Source: Halomarina litorea (lineage in GTDB: Archaea > Halobacteriota > Halobacteria > Halobacteriales > Haloarculaceae). Taken from it: a DNA stretch of 64,000 nucleotides. The position numbers and the translations under genes are program-made. Location of the stretch: positions 1,695,655 through 1,759,654 of the forward strand of contig NZ_CP100448.1 in the NCBI RefSeq assembly GCF_024227715.1, in the 5' to 3' direction. The stretch's first letter is position 1. The number at the start of each line of letters is the position of its first letter. This document shows positions 1-8,646 of the stretch, in pieces. The notes under the pieces are model-generated. The model saw only the letters and a program-made list of their open reading frames with translations, did no database searches and had not been told where the DNA came from.

Positions 1-327
1 GCGGCGACCGGTCGGCGAGAGCGGGCCGTACGCACCGTCGAAGGTGCCCGTCGTCGTGTAGTACGTCATCACCGTCTCCCCCTCGCCCAGACCGAGGCGG
101 GGTTCGACGTGGAGGTCCGGGAACGCTCGGACCGAGTCACGGATGTGCCGTTCCAGCGCGTCACGGCCGCGAATCGGGTCCGGGGCCGCCGGGTCGTGGA
201 GGACGTAGTCGCGGTGGACCAGTTCGGGGATGGCGGTGTACTCGCGCCCGTTCCACACCTCCTCGGCGAACCGGCGGGCGATATCGACTGCGGCGTCGGT
301 GCTGGTGGGTGAGTGTCGCGAACTCAT
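1..327 (-). CDS. SnoaL-like ester cyclase family protein (3' end outside window)
   Basis: The reading frame runs leftward from an ATG at 327 and leaves the window, so only about 109 residues are visible. The translation has the NTF2/SnoaL-like pattern: an N-terminal helix with RRFAEEVWNGR, then a HRDYVLHDPA strand, an IRGRDALERHI segment and a SVRAFPDLHVE segment followed by GEGETVMTYYTTTGTFDG. This arrangement is characteristic of the ester cyclase (SnoaL) branch, in which the fold forms a small open cavity; the substrate cannot be read from sequence. No operon partner is visible. The family call is firm, the activity is not. Confidence 0.75.
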   Translation of the reverse strand, partial: MSSRHSPTSTDAAVDIARRFAEEVWNGREYTAIPELVHRDYVLHDPAAPDPIRGRDALERHIRDSVRAFPDLHVEPRLGLGEGETVMTYYTTTGTFDGAYGPLSPTGRR

Positions 328-377
328 CCGTCCCGGTAGGCCATGTCAAAAGATAACCCTGTCTGGTGGACGGGTCG

Positions 378-686
378 CTACCAGCCGGGTCGTTTCAGCC
401 CCGCCTCCTCGATGAGGCCCTTCCAGCGTTGCTGGACAGAGAGTCTGGAGACGCCGACGGCGTCGGCCACGTCGCCCTGCGAGCGTCGGTCGCCCTCGAT
501 GAGCGCGCCGACGTAGAGGCTGGCCGCGAGGGAGGGTTTCTTCGAGCGTTCGGATTCGGGGACCGTCGAGAGGAACAGGTCGACCGCTCGCGAGCGAGCC
601 GAAGACGCCAGTTCGAGGCGGTCGGCCGCCCGGTCGAGGTCGGCGAGCCACTGCTCGTTCTCGACCTGGTCACGGGCGCGGTACAT
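378..686 (-). CDS. Small transcription initiation factor IIB-like (cyclin-fold) protein
   Basis: A 102-residue protein beginning MYRARDQVENEQW. It resembles a single cyclin repeat of transcription factor B: a VDLFLSTVPESER helix, a SLAASLYVGALI helix and a terminal helix-turn-helix-like block with SQGDVADAVGVSRLSVQQRW. Full TFB has a zinc ribbon and two cyclin repeats, both missing apart from this one unit, so it is a TFB-derived short regulator and not a general factor. A start 9 codons upstream (713) is possible; the internal ATG at 686 matches where these short proteins normally begin. Its role, perhaps modulating TFB/TBP promoters, is inference. Confidence 0.7.
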   Translation of the reverse strand: MYRARDQVENEQWLADLDRAADRLELASSARSRAVDLFLSTVPESERSKKPSLAASLYVGALIEGDRRSQGDVADAVGVSRLSVQQRWKGLIEEAGLKRPGW

Positions 687-789
687 GGCTCTCCGTTCCC
701 GGGGAGCGTACATAAGCCCTCGCCGTGGGCCGAAAGTCGTCGGGCGGTAACGACAGGTTCTTCTGCCGGTTCACGGTACGTGTGGGTGC

Positions 790-873
790 GCGTGGGTAGC
801 CAAGCCAGGAAACGGCGCAGCGCTTAGGACGCTGTCTCTCAGGAGTCCGCCGGTTCAAATCCGGTCCCACGCA
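790..873 (+). tRNA. tRNA-Leu (anticodon UAG)
   Basis: An 84-nt class II tRNA. The acceptor arm pairs GCGTGGG (790-796) with CCCACGC (866-872) and A873 is the discriminator base, which is diagnostic for leucine tRNAs. The anticodon stem CAGCG/CGCTG encloses the loop CTTAGGA, giving TAG as anticodon, so it reads CUA/CUG-type leucine codons. A variable arm of leucine/serine length follows, then the T arm with GGTTCAAATCC. No intron is seen and CCA is not encoded. Two extra copies of the 3' end lie just downstream (see the repeat entry). Confidence 0.95.
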
Positions 874-1078
874 CTTCCTTCGCGAACGACAGTGAGCGAG
901 GAGTGCAACGGCCGGATTTGGAGCAGGGAGGTCCCGACAGGGTTCGACCGAGGTTCAAATCCGGTCCCACCCATGTTCTGTCCGAGCGAAGCGGGGACGA
1001 ACAGCGGGCGGGGCGATTTGAGCCAGACGAGACGAGCGCCAGCGAGTCTCGGCGAGGTTCAAATTCCGGTCCCACGCA
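852..1078 (+). repeat. Three copies of the tRNA-Leu 3' end (att-like remnants)
   Basis: The T-arm/acceptor sequence GGTTCAAATCCGGTCCCAC occurs inside the tRNA at 852-870, again exactly 100 nt later at 952-970, and a third time at 1056-1074 with one inserted T. The third copy also keeps the acceptor end GCA. Neither downstream copy has the D arm, anticodon arm or variable arm, so they are not tRNA genes. Copy 2 is preceded by an inverted partner (CCGGATTTG, 912-920) and copy 3 by a similar ATTTGAGCC near 1016-1024. Tyrosine integrases commonly use tRNA 3' ends as attB and regenerate them, leaving such tails; no integrase remains here. Confidence 0.8.
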
Positions 1079-1125
1079 CTCTGCGACGCGACTCACCACG
1101 AGAGCGTAGAGAGTGCCGAACTGCT

Positions 1126-1580
1126 TCAGGGTGCTTCCCAGTCCTCTTGGAGGTGTTCGTCCGCGACGACCCTGTCCCGGAACATGTCGATGATGTCCAT
1201 GAACTCCCGCAGTTCCCGTTCGGGGACGCCGACCTGATACAGCGTGGTCTTGATTTCGGTGCGCACCACGTCGAACTCCAATTCGGTGACCTCCAGTTCC
1301 TCATGTGCCTCCTTCATGCCGCGGCCGGGGTAGACCGCCGGGTCGCCGGGCCGCCAGAGTACTCGATGGCCCACGCCGTCACGAGGTACTTGAACCCGGG
1401 GTTGGGGAACTCCTCGTGGAAGTCGCGGACCGCGGGGTTCTGGTTGGCGGTGTCGTTCTCGTACAGTCGGTCGACGAGGTCGTCGACCGCGCCCGCGATG
1501 CCGTAGACGCCGCCGAAGCGTTCGTACAGCGACTCGCCTTCGTACTCGACGATGCGGTCTTCGTCGCCCGCCTCCCCCAT
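1126..1580 (-). pseudogene. Truncated hemoglobin (group I globin), frameshifted
   Basis: The N-terminal part starts at the ATG at 1580 and carries SLYERFGGVYGIAGAVDDLVDRLYEN and then PGFKYLVTAWAIEYSGGP, the B-E helix signature of truncated hemoglobins. The C-terminal part, with AVYPGRGMKEAHEELEVTE and ending GVPERELREFMDIIDMFRD, continues in a different frame. The switch lies at about 1335-1365 in a run of CGGCCCGGCGACCCGGCGG on the coding strand and needs one missing base (or two extra). Joined, the product would have normal globin length of about 150 residues. An AT-rich TATA-like stretch (1593-1606) sits at leaderless distance. It may be real decay or a sequencing error. Confidence 0.75.
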
Positions 1581-1858
1581 GCTGTACGTTATCCTTTTAC
1601 TATTAATCATTTGACACAATTCTGAACGCTCGCTAACAGTAGTGCGTGAACGTGCAAACGAGACGATAGGGAGGTCGCTGGGGGAGCGAGCGCTCAATGA
1701 AGTCTACGGGTGCGGAGACGTTCGGCGGGGAGTGGGTACCGTCTCCGACGAGGGGGACTGGCGGTCGGGGCCGGCCCGTCGCTGTGCGGGGAACGACGTG
1801 GGAGAGGAGAGACGAGCGGGGTGGGGGAACACGGTGGAGCGGTCGGGTCGGGGTGAAG

Positions 1859-2233
1859 CTACTCCCAGGCGGGTCGGTCGAGCGCCTTGCCGCACGCCCG
1901 TCGGACGCGCTCTGCGCGCATGCCGTCGGTGGTGAGGACGAGTGCGCCGGTCGGCGAGTACTCGACGAGTCCTGCCTCGGCCATCGCCGGGAGGTGGTTC
2001 TCTTCCAGGTCGGCGTGGACGAGGCGGTGGGTCTCGTCGGTGGTGGACTCCCCTCGCTCCCACGCGGCCAGTCGTGCCACGAGGTCGTGGACCGGCACCG
2101 GGTGGAAGTGCCGGACGAGGTCGGAGAGGACGTACCGACGCCGGTGGTTCGAGAGCGCCGAGAAGACGTTGTCGAGTTCGCGCTCTCGCTCGGGCGGAGA
2201 TGCTTCGCTCAGAGACTGGTTGATCATCGCCAT
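1859..2233 (-). CDS. DUF7344 winged-helix regulator
   Basis: The product has 124 residues from the ATG at 2233 (MAMINQSLSE). It contains the DUF7344 pattern: DNVFSALSNHRRRYVLSDLVRH as the first helix of an ArsR-like winged helix, VHDLVARLAAWERGES as the second, then HRLVHADLEENHLPAMAEAGLVEYSP as recognition helix and wing. Such proteins are abundant presumed DNA-binding regulators of haloarchaea with no known effector. The gene stands alone, with an AT-rich upstream stretch (2234-2340) likely holding its promoter. A longer start at 2263 is possible but adds residues not typical of the family. Confidence 0.75.
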   Translation of the reverse strand: MAMINQSLSEASPPERERELDNVFSALSNHRRRYVLSDLVRHFHPVPVHDLVARLAAWERGESTTDETHRLVHADLEENHLPAMAEAGLVEYSPTGALVLTTDGMRAERVRRACGKALDRPAWE

Positions 2234-2361
2234 CACCTGACACTGCGTGTTACAGACAATCAATCTCTACATTCGACATCACTACTGTTCATATCACTTC
2301 CGCCTTCCTGTCAATGAAATAAAATTTCCCCTCTGTGGGGTCGCACGCCGTCGGTCGCTCG

Positions 2362-2595
2362 TCAGTTCTTGTGCGTGAACAGCAACACGTCCCCCTCGTG
2401 TGCGCCGACACAGAGGTCGAGGAGGCGGTCGAGTTCGAGGCTGTCGTACTCCCCGCCGCAGACGACGAGGTCGTCGAACGGGCGGTCGCAGGCGGGACAG
2501 GCCACGCTCACCGTGTTGCGGTAGGTCCGCACGGTCCCGACCGTCGAGGTGGGAGTGAGCGAGGCGACGAGTTCGTCGAATTCGTCGTCGTCCAT
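2362..2595 (-). CDS. Small zinc-binding-type protein (DUF7385-like)
   Basis: A 77-residue acidic protein starting MDDDEFDELVASL. It has a VACPACDRPFDDLVVCGGEYDSL segment with one CxxC knuckle plus a later cysteine, then LDLCVGAHEGDVLLFTHK at the C terminus. This layout matches a haloarchaeal family annotated as DUF7385, sometimes called flagella cluster protein because of gene neighbourhood elsewhere; nothing in this window links it to archaella. Upstream in-frame ATG codons exist (2664), but the acidic MDDDEF start is the conserved one as far as I recall. Function unknown. Confidence 0.6.
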   Translation of the reverse strand: MDDDEFDELVASLTPTSTVGTVRTYRNTVSVACPACDRPFDDLVVCGGEYDSLELDRLLDLCVGAHEGDVLLFTHKN

Positions 2596-2709
2596 GCGCG
2601 AGGGGCGGTCCCGTAGCTGAAAGGTCTTTCCCACCGACCGGACGCCCTGAAATCGTGCGTGCACTCCTGCCGCGGCGCGCGTCAGACGAGCGCAAGACGC
2701 CCGGAAAGG

Positions 2710-2719
2710 TTTTTCATAG
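2710..2719 (+). promoter_or_regulatory. TATA-like box of dacZ
   Basis: TTTTTCATAG is centred about 26 nt before the ATG at 2740. That is the spacing expected if transcription starts at or next to the start codon, so dacZ and the overlapping channel gene probably form a leaderless bicistronic transcript. A purine-rich GGAAAGG just upstream could serve as BRE. Confidence 0.5.
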
Positions 2720-2739
2720 CTAGGGCAGAGATGCTATTT

Positions 2740-3552
2740 ATGTCTGCTCTGGGGGATTTGCTCGAGGATATCATCGAGGGGGTCGACGCCGTGTTTCTCT
2801 TCTCGCCGACCACCTCCTACTACGAGCGGTTCGTGGAACTGGAGGACATTCCGGTGGTGGTCGTCGCCCCCGACAACGCCGTCGGCGCGGAACGACACGT
2901 CGAACTCCCCCTCGACTTCGCGGATGTGAAAGAGCGCATCCGCTTTGGCATCGAGGGCGGCATCGACCACGACTACATCGACGACGGGGCCATCGTCGCC
3001 TGCGCCACGCGCCTGTTCGACGACAGCGTCGACACCGTCACGCGCGTCAACGCCGGGGAGTTCGCCCGTTCGGGCGTCTACGGCCTGTTCGTCGCCTCGC
3101 GTGCGGACCCCGGCGTCATCCGGGACGTCCTCGACGTGACCATCGAACTGGGTAAGAAGGGCCAGAAGGGCAAGCAGGTGGGCGCGCTGTTCGTCGTCGG
3201 CGACGCGGGCAAGGTGATGAACAAGTCCCGGTCGCTGTCGTACAACCCCTTCGAGAAGTCCCACGTCCACGTCGGCGACCCCATCGTGAACGTGATGCTG
3301 AAGGAGTTCTCTCGCCTCGACGGCGCGTTCGTCATCTCGGACTCGGGCAAGATCGTCAGCGCCTACCGCTACCTCGAACCCTCCGCGGAGGGCACCGACA
3401 TCCCGAAGGGCCTCGGCGCTCGCCACATGGCGGCGGCCGCCATCACGCGCGATACGAACGCCATCGCCATCGTCCTCTCGGAGAGCGACGGCCTCGTGCG
3501 GGCGTTCACGGGCGGGGAACTCATCCTCGAACTGGACCCGGAGGACTACTGA
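2740..3552 (+). CDS. dacZ: Diadenylate cyclase DacZ
   Basis: DacZ condenses two ATP into the second messenger cyclic di-AMP. The 270-residue protein has an N-terminal domain (about 1-120) typical of euryarchaeal DacZ and a C-terminal DisA_N/DAC domain with the catalytic DGA motif at 194-196 (SRLDGAFVISDSG) and the RH motif at 228-229 (LGARHMAAA). Both motifs are intact. Length is as expected for the family. The start at 2740 is chosen over an ATG 9 nt upstream because of the TATA spacing and the conserved MSALGDLLED. It overlaps the next gene by one base (TGATG), and that gene encodes an MscS-type channel, consistent with the known role of c-di-AMP in osmotic balance. Confidence 0.95.
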   Translation: MSALGDLLEDIIEGVDAVFLFSPTTSYYERFVELEDIPVVVVAPDNAVGAERHVELPLDFADVKERIRFGIEGGIDHDYIDDGAIVACATRLFDDSVDTVTRVNAGEFARSGVYGLFVASRADPGVIRDVLDVTIELGKKGQKGKQVGALFVVGDAGKVMNKSRSLSYNPFEKSHVHVGDPIVNVMLKEFSRLDGAFVISDSGKIVSAYRYLEPSAEGTDIPKGLGARHMAAAAITRDTNAIAIVLSESDGLVRAFTGGELILELDPEDY

Positions 3553-4331
3553 TGCAGGTCAGCAGGTTCGCACAGGACGTCCTGCGGTTCGTCTCTGACT
3601 CGCTCGCGCCCCTGCTGGTCCTCGTCGTCGGCCTCATCGCCGGCTTCCTCGTCGGGCGCTTCGTGCGCCGACTGATGGTCACCATCGGCCTCCCGCGCGC
3701 CGTCGAGGGGACGACGTTCGAGCGCACCGCCCAGCGACTCGGCACCTCGACGGTGAGCTTCATCGCCACGCTCGTCACCCTGTTCATCTACCTCGCGACC
3801 ATCGCGGCGGCCCTCGAACTCGCCGGTCTGCTGGAGACGCGCCTCTCGCTCATCGCCTTCGCGGGCTACCTCCCGCAGGTGTTCGCCGCCGTCCTCATCG
3901 TCATCGTCGGCCTCGTCGCCGGCGACAAGGCGGAGGTGGCGACCCGCGAGCGACTGGAGAGCGTCAAGCTCACCGAGGTGAACGTCCTCCCCCTCGCCGT
4001 CAAGTACAGCGTCTACTACATCGCGGCGCTCATCGCCCTCGCGGAACTGGGCCTCGCCATCGGCGCGTTGCTCGTCCTCCTCGGGGGGTACCTCTTCGCC
4101 GTCGTCGTCTTCGGCGGCCTCGCGCTGAAGGACGTCCTCGCCGCCGGCGCGTCGGGCGTCTACCTCCTGCTCACCCAGCCCTACGGCATCGGCGACGAGG
4201 TGCGCGTCGACGGCCACCGGGGCATCGTTCAGGAGGTGGACGTGTTCGTCACGACCATCGAGAGCGACACCGAGGAGTTCGTCCTCCCCAACCACCTCGT
4301 CTTCCGGTCGGGTATCGTCCGCTACCGCTGA
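3552..4331 (+). CDS. MscS-family mechanosensitive ion channel
   Basis: A 259-residue membrane protein with hydrophobic segments near 15-38, 72-95, 104-124, 150-172 and 176-205. The last pore-lining helix runs into GVYLLLTQPYGIGDEVRVDGHRGIVQEVDVF, the beta domain typical of small-conductance mechanosensitive channels, and ends with VLPNHLVFRSGIVRY. It is shorter than E. coli MscS and lacks most of the cytoplasmic alpha/beta cage. Its ATG overlaps the dacZ stop codon, so translation is probably coupled. The pairing suggests that ion or osmolyte release is tied to cyclic di-AMP; that link is inference. Confidence 0.9.
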   Translation: MQVSRFAQDVLRFVSDSLAPLLVLVVGLIAGFLVGRFVRRLMVTIGLPRAVEGTTFERTAQRLGTSTVSFIATLVTLFIYLATIAAALELAGLLETRLSLIAFAGYLPQVFAAVLIVIVGLVAGDKAEVATRERLESVKLTEVNVLPLAVKYSVYYIAALIALAELGLAIGALLVLLGGYLFAVVVFGGLALKDVLAAGASGVYLLLTQPYGIGDEVRVDGHRGIVQEVDVFVTTIESDTEEFVLPNHLVFRSGIVRYR

Positions 4332-4340
4332 CCCGTCGAA

Positions 4341-4868
4341 TCAGTCGTCGGGTCCTTCGACCCGCGAAACCTCCCGTGCGGGCACCCCCGCCACCGTCGT
4401 GTGTGCCGGCACGTCCGCCGCCACGAGCGAGTTCGCGGCCACCCGCGCCCCCTCGCCGATGTGGACGCCGGGGAGGACGATGGCCCCCGCGCCGACCATC
4501 GCGCGTTCGCCGACCACCACCTCCCCCGTCCGGTACTCCTCTTGCAGGAACTCGTGACAGAGGAGGGTCGCGTCGTAGCCGACGATGCAGTGGTCTCTCA
4601 GTACTACTAACTCCGGCCAGAACACGTCCGGCGTCGCCTCCAAGCCCCACGAGACGCCCTCACCGACGGTGACGCCCAGTCGCCGGAGCGCCCAGTTCTT
4701 CACCCGGAGGAAGGGCGCGAGGCGGGCGACGAGGACCAGCAGGTAGTTGAACACGATGCGCCCGAGGGACTTCGCCTCGGGCCAGTGCCACAGCGAGTTG
4801 CGCGGGCCGGGCGTGGGGTGGCTGGTGGTCCGGGCGTGGCGGCCACCGCCGTCGATGTCGTCGGTCAC
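4341..4868 (-). CDS. Left-handed beta-helix acyltransferase (hexapeptide family)
   Basis: The 175-residue protein has a short N-terminal extension, an amphipathic hydrophobic segment (FNYLLVLVARLAPFLR, about 39-54), and then imperfect hexapeptide repeats: VGYDATLLCHEF, VVVGERAMVGAGAIVLPGVHIGEGARVAANSLVAADVPAHTTVAGVPAR. The final AGVPAR is the usual cap of the coil in O-acetyl/acyl transferases. The histidine in LLCHEF is a candidate catalytic base. Substrate unknown; cell-envelope or glycan modification is common for the family. It is convergent with the channel gene. Confidence 0.8.
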   Translation of the reverse strand: MTDDIDGGGRHARTTSHPTPGPRNSLWHWPEAKSLGRIVFNYLLVLVARLAPFLRVKNWALRRLGVTVGEGVSWGLEATPDVFWPELVVLRDHCIVGYDATLLCHEFLQEEYRTGEVVVGERAMVGAGAIVLPGVHIGEGARVAANSLVAADVPAHTTVAGVPAREVSRVEGPDD

Positions 4869-5096
4869 AGTCGCGATTCGGCGGGCGGGATTATGAAGCC
4901 GTCCGCCACGCCACCCGTCTCGGCTTCGACTGCCTCACCGCTCGACCGCCCAGAACCGGACGCTCTGGGGCACCTTCCAGAGCACGTCGGGCAGTCGCTG
5001 TCGGCGGGGTCGTTCTCCACTGGCGACTCTCGAACGGCCTGCGAAATCAGTATTCCCCAGGGGCGGTTCGTGGTAGCACGCCGGGGCGTCGGACGG

Positions 5097-6392
5097 CTAC
5101 CCGCGCAGTTCCGCGACGTGGTCCAGACGGCGCTGGAGGAGGTCCTCGGTCCCGATGTCGTGCCTGACCCGGAGTCCGTCGCCGACGGCGGAGAGCGTCC
5201 CCTCCGCTATCTCCTCGGCCTCGGCGATGGTGTCGGCGACGCCGACGACGGCGAACGACCGCGAGGTGGTCGTGTAGATTCCGTCGTCGCGTTCGTCCAC
5301 GCTGGCGTAGAACAGCAGCGCTTCCCCCACCGAGTCCTCGTCGACGCTCACCTTCACGCCCCCTTCGGGGTCCTCGGGGTAGCCGGCGGGGACGGCGTAC
5401 TTGCACACCGTCGCCTCGGCACTGAAGACGAGTTCCGGGAGCGGTTCGCCCTCGCGGGCCGCCACGAGGACGTCCACGAGGTCCGTCTCGAGGACCGGGA
5501 GGGTGTTCATCGCCTCGGGGTCGCCGAAGCGGGCGTTGAACTCGACGACCTTCACGCCCTCGGCGGTGAGCATGAACTGGCCGTAGAGGACGCCCTTGTA
5601 GTCGTCGAGGGCGTCGACGGTGGCTTCGAGAATCGACACCGCCTCGCCGTAGTCCTCGTCGGAGTCCTCGTCGGTCATGAACGGGAGCGCGAAGTCGGCG
5701 TCGGAGTACGACCCCATCCCGCCCGTGTTCGGCCCCTCGTCGCCCTCGTAGGCGCGCTTGTGGTCCTGGACGGCGGGCGATATCTGCAGGTCGCCGTTGG
5801 CGACGAACGCCTGCACGGTGAACTCCTCGCCGACGAGTCGCTCTTCGAGGACGATTCGGTCGTGGCCCGACTCGCGGAGGTACGCCTTGGCCTCCTCCTT
5901 CGTCACCTGGTCGCCGGTGACCCGGACGCCCTTGCCCCCGGTGAGGCCCGCGGGCTTGACCGCGAGGTCACCGTCGTAGTCGTCGAGGTACTCGCAGGCC
6001 GCCTCCACGTCGTCGAACGTCTCGAAGTCGGGACAGCCCGGAATCCCCTCCTCGCGCATGAACCGCCGCTGGAAGGCCTTGTCCGTCTCGATGCGGGCCT
6101 GCTCGGCGTGCGGACCGAAGGCGTACACCCCGGCGTCGTCAAGTGCGTCGGCGACGCCTGCCGCGAGGGGTGCCTCCGGGCCGACGACGGCGAGGTCGGC
6201 GTCCACCGACTCGGCGTAGGCGACGACGGCCTCGGGGTCGGTCTCGTCCAGTTGCTCGACGCCCTCGGCGAGACGCGCGATACCGGGGTTACGATTCGAC
6301 GCGCAGGCGTAGAGGTCCGTGTCGTCCGCCAGCGAACGGGCGATGGCGTGTTCCCGGCCGCCGCCGCCGACGAGGAGTACGGTCTCGGTCAT
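5097..6392 (-). CDS. purD: Phosphoribosylamine-glycine ligase (GARS)
   Basis: The second step of purine synthesis joins 5-phosphoribosylamine and glycine with ATP. The 431-residue protein opens with TVLLVGGGGREHAIA, the N-terminal PurD signature, followed by an ATP-grasp domain (LAVKPAGLTGGKGVRV, about 135-150) and the NTGGMGSYSDADF and VVEFNARFGDPEAM motifs that bind ATP and metal. Length is standard. The ATG at 6392 is chosen because the coding signature begins right after it and a TATA-like box lies 28 nt upstream. purM lies 11 kb away, so the purine genes are not in one operon here. Confidence 0.95.
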   Translation of the reverse strand: MTETVLLVGGGGREHAIARSLADDTDLYACASNRNPGIARLAEGVEQLDETDPEAVVAYAESVDADLAVVGPEAPLAAGVADALDDAGVYAFGPHAEQARIETDKAFQRRFMREEGIPGCPDFETFDDVEAACEYLDDYDGDLAVKPAGLTGGKGVRVTGDQVTKEEAKAYLRESGHDRIVLEERLVGEEFTVQAFVANGDLQISPAVQDHKRAYEGDEGPNTGGMGSYSDADFALPFMTDEDSDEDYGEAVSILEATVDALDDYKGVLYGQFMLTAEGVKVVEFNARFGDPEAMNTLPVLETDLVDVLVAAREGEPLPELVFSAEATVCKYAVPAGYPEDPEGGVKVSVDEDSVGEALLFYASVDERDDGIYTTTSRSFAVVGVADTIAEAEEIAEGTLSAVGDGLRVRHDIGTEDLLQRRLDHVAELRG

Positions 6393-6414
6393 ACGCGGCA
6401 AGGGTAGACATACG

Positions 6415-6424
6415 AGTGTAAAGG
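6415..6424 (-). promoter_or_regulatory. TATA-like box of purD
   Basis: On the minus strand CCTTTACACT (with AAC before it as part of a BRE) is centred about 28 nt upstream of the purD ATG, which predicts a leaderless transcript. Confidence 0.45.
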
Positions 6425-6541
6425 TTGTTCTTCCGGCGACCGAATCTGTGCAGGTTCGTGCCCATCCGGTCGTCTGGTCGGCGCGCGACTCGCGCCGCCC
6501 GGACGGCCACCGATTTAGGGCTCGCATCCCGACGTAGGAGT

Positions 6542-8641
6542 ATGACCCCCACAGACAGGAACCGGCTGGACGAGGAGGCCAGTCCGTACCTCCGCCAGCA
6601 CGCGGACAACCCGGTCAACTGGCAGCCGTGGGACGAGGAGGCCCTCGCGGCCGCGAAGGAACGCGACGTGCCCATCTTCCTCTCCATCGGCTACTCGGCG
6701 TGTCACTGGTGTCACGTCATGGAGGAGGAGAGCTTCGAGGACGAGGACGTCGCCGAGACGCTCAACGAACACTTCGTCCCCATCAAGGTCGACCGGGAGG
6801 AGCGCCCGGACATCGACCAGTTGTACATCACCATCTGCCAACTGGTCCGCGGGAACGCGGGGTGGCCCCTCTCGGTGTGGCTCACGCCCGAGGGCAAACC
6901 GTTCTTCGTCGGGACGTACTTCCCGCCCGAACCGCGACAGGGGATGCCCGCGTTCGGCCAGTTGCTCGAAGATGTCGCCGCCTCGTGGCAGGACCCGGAG
7001 GACCGCCCGGAGATGGAGAACCGCGCCGAGCAGTGGACCCGCGCCATCGAGGGGGAACTCGAAGAGGTGCCCGACCCGCGGGACGTGCCCGAGGCGGGCT
7101 TCGTCGACCGGGTGGCACAGGCCGCCGTCAGGAGCGCCGACCGGGAACACGGCGGGTTCGGCGAGGGCCAGAAGTTCCCGCAACCGGGCCGAATCCACGC
7201 CCTCATGCGCGGGTTCGACGCCACCGGGCGGGGGGTGTACCGCGACGTGGTCGACGAGACGCTGACCGCGATGGCCCACGGCGGCCTCTACGACCACGTC
7301 GGCGGGGGCTTCCACCGCTACACGACCGACCGCGAGTGGATCGTCCCGCACTTCGAGAAGATGCTCTACGACCAGGCCGAAATCGGCCGGGCCATGCTGG
7401 AGGGTTACCGACTCACCGGTCGGGAGCGCTACGCCGACGCCGCCCGCGGGACCCTCGACTTCGTCGCCCGCGAACTCACCCACGACGAGGGCGGGTTCTT
7501 CTCGACGCTCGACGCCCGCTCCGGCGGCGAGGAGGGGACCTACTACGTCTGGACGCCCGAGACGGCCCACGACGCGATCAGCGACGAGACGACGGCGGAC
7601 CTGTTCTGCGCCCGCTACGGCGTCACCGACCGCGGGAACTTCGAGGACCGCCAGACGGTCCTCACCGTCTCGGCCACCGTCGAGGACCTCGCCGGGGAGT
7701 TCGACCTGTCGCCCGAGGCGGTCCGCGAGCGACTCGCCGACGCCCGCGAGGCGGCGTTCGTGGCCCGTGAACGACGTACGCGCCCCGCCCGCGACGAGAA
7801 GGTGCTCGCGGGGTGGAACGGCCTCATGATTTCGGCGTTCGCGGAGGGGTCCCTGACCTTCGGCGAGGGGTACGCCGAGACGGCCGCGGACGCCCTCGCG
7901 TTCGTTCGTGACCGACTCTGGGACGACGACGAGGAGGTCCTCTACCGGCGGTTCAAGGACGGCGAGACGGCCATCCGCGGGTATCTGGAGGACTACGCCT
8001 TCCTCGGTCGAGGGGCGCTGGACCTGTATCAGGCGACGGGCGACCCAGACCACCTCGCGTTCGCGCTCACCCTCGGGCGGGCCATCGAACGGGAGTTCTG
8101 GGACGCGGACTCGGGAACGCTCTACTTCACCGCCGCCAGCGGGGAGTCGCTGGTCGCCCGGCCGCAGGAGCGCACGGACCACTCGACGCCCTCCAGTTCG
8201 GGCGTCGCCGTCTCCCTGTTCCTCTCGCTCGACGCCTTCGCACCCCACGAGCGGTTCCGCGACGTCGCGGAGCGGACGCTGGAGACGAACGCGCAACTGG
8301 TCGAGTCGAACCCGCTCGGGCACGCCGGCCTCGCCCTCGCCGCCGACGAGTTCCGCGCGGGTCACGTCGAACTCACCGTCGCCGCCGACGCCCTGCCCGA
8401 CGACTGGCGCGAGGCGGTCGGCCGGACCTACCTCCCGCGCCGCCTGCTGACCGTGCGCCCGCCGACGGCGGACGGACTGGGCGAGTGGCTGGACAAACTG
8501 GGGCTGGACGAGGCACCGCCCATCTGGGCCGGACGGGAGGCGCGGAACGGACCGACCGTCTACCTCTGCGAGGACTTCACCTGCTCGCCACCGCAGTCTG
8601 ACATCGAGGACGCCCTCGACTGGCGGGGGAGCGACGAGTAG
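6542..8641 (+). CDS. Thioredoxin-fold/(alpha/alpha)6 protein, DUF255 (YyaL/SSP411 type)
   Basis: The 699-residue protein has an N-terminal thioredoxin-like domain with SACHWCHVM (Cys54-x2-Cys57) after the invariant [14 protein letters not shown], then a large helical domain related to N-acylglucosamine 2-epimerase/glycoside-hydrolase toroids, with [25 protein letters not shown] and [16 protein letters not shown]. This is the complete architecture of the DUF255 family (spermatogenesis-associated protein 20 homologues). Biochemical function is unsettled; a redox-linked role is suggested by the CxxC. The start at 6542 is supported by the N-terminal family signature and a TAGGAG purine stretch just before it. 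Confidence 0.9.
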   Translation: MTPTDRNRLDEEASPYLRQHADNPVNWQPWDEEALAAAKERDVPIFLSIGYSACHWCHVMEEESFEDEDVAETLNEHFVPIKVDREERPDIDQLYITICQLVRGNAGWPLSVWLTPEGKPFFVGTYFPPEPRQGMPAFGQLLEDVAASWQDPEDRPEMENRAEQWTRAIEGELEEVPDPRDVPEAGFVDRVAQAAVRSADREHGGFGEGQKFPQPGRIHALMRGFDATGRGVYRDVVDETLTAMAHGGLYDHVGGGFHRYTTDREWIVPHFEKMLYDQAEIGRAMLEGYRLTGRERYADAARGTLDFVARELTHDEGGFFSTLDARSGGEEGTYYVWTPETAHDAISDETTADLFCARYGVTDRGNFEDRQTVLTVSATVEDLAGEFDLSPEAVRERLADAREAAFVARERRTRPARDEKVLAGWNGLMISAFAEGSLTFGEGYAETAADALAFVRDRLWDDDEEVLYRRFKDGETAIRGYLEDYAFLGRGALDLYQATGDPDHLAFALTLGRAIEREFWDADSGTLYFTAASGESLVARPQERTDHSTPSSSGVAVSLFLSLDAFAPHERFRDVAERTLETNAQLVESNPLGHAGLALAADEFRAGHVELTVAADALPDDWREAVGRTYLPRRLLTVRPPTADGLGEWLDKLGLDEAPPIWAGREARNGPTVYLCEDFTCSPPQSDIEDALDWRGSDE

Positions 8642-8646
8642 TCCGG

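Noticed and set aside
952-1078. Second and third tRNA genes after tRNA-Leu
   Set aside because: Only the T arm and 3' acceptor strand are repeated; the D arm, anticodon arm and 5' acceptor are missing.
1642-2317. Overlapping plus-strand frames between the globin and DUF7344 genes
   Set aside because: They run antisense to the DUF7344 gene, lack domains and have no promoter at a fitting place.
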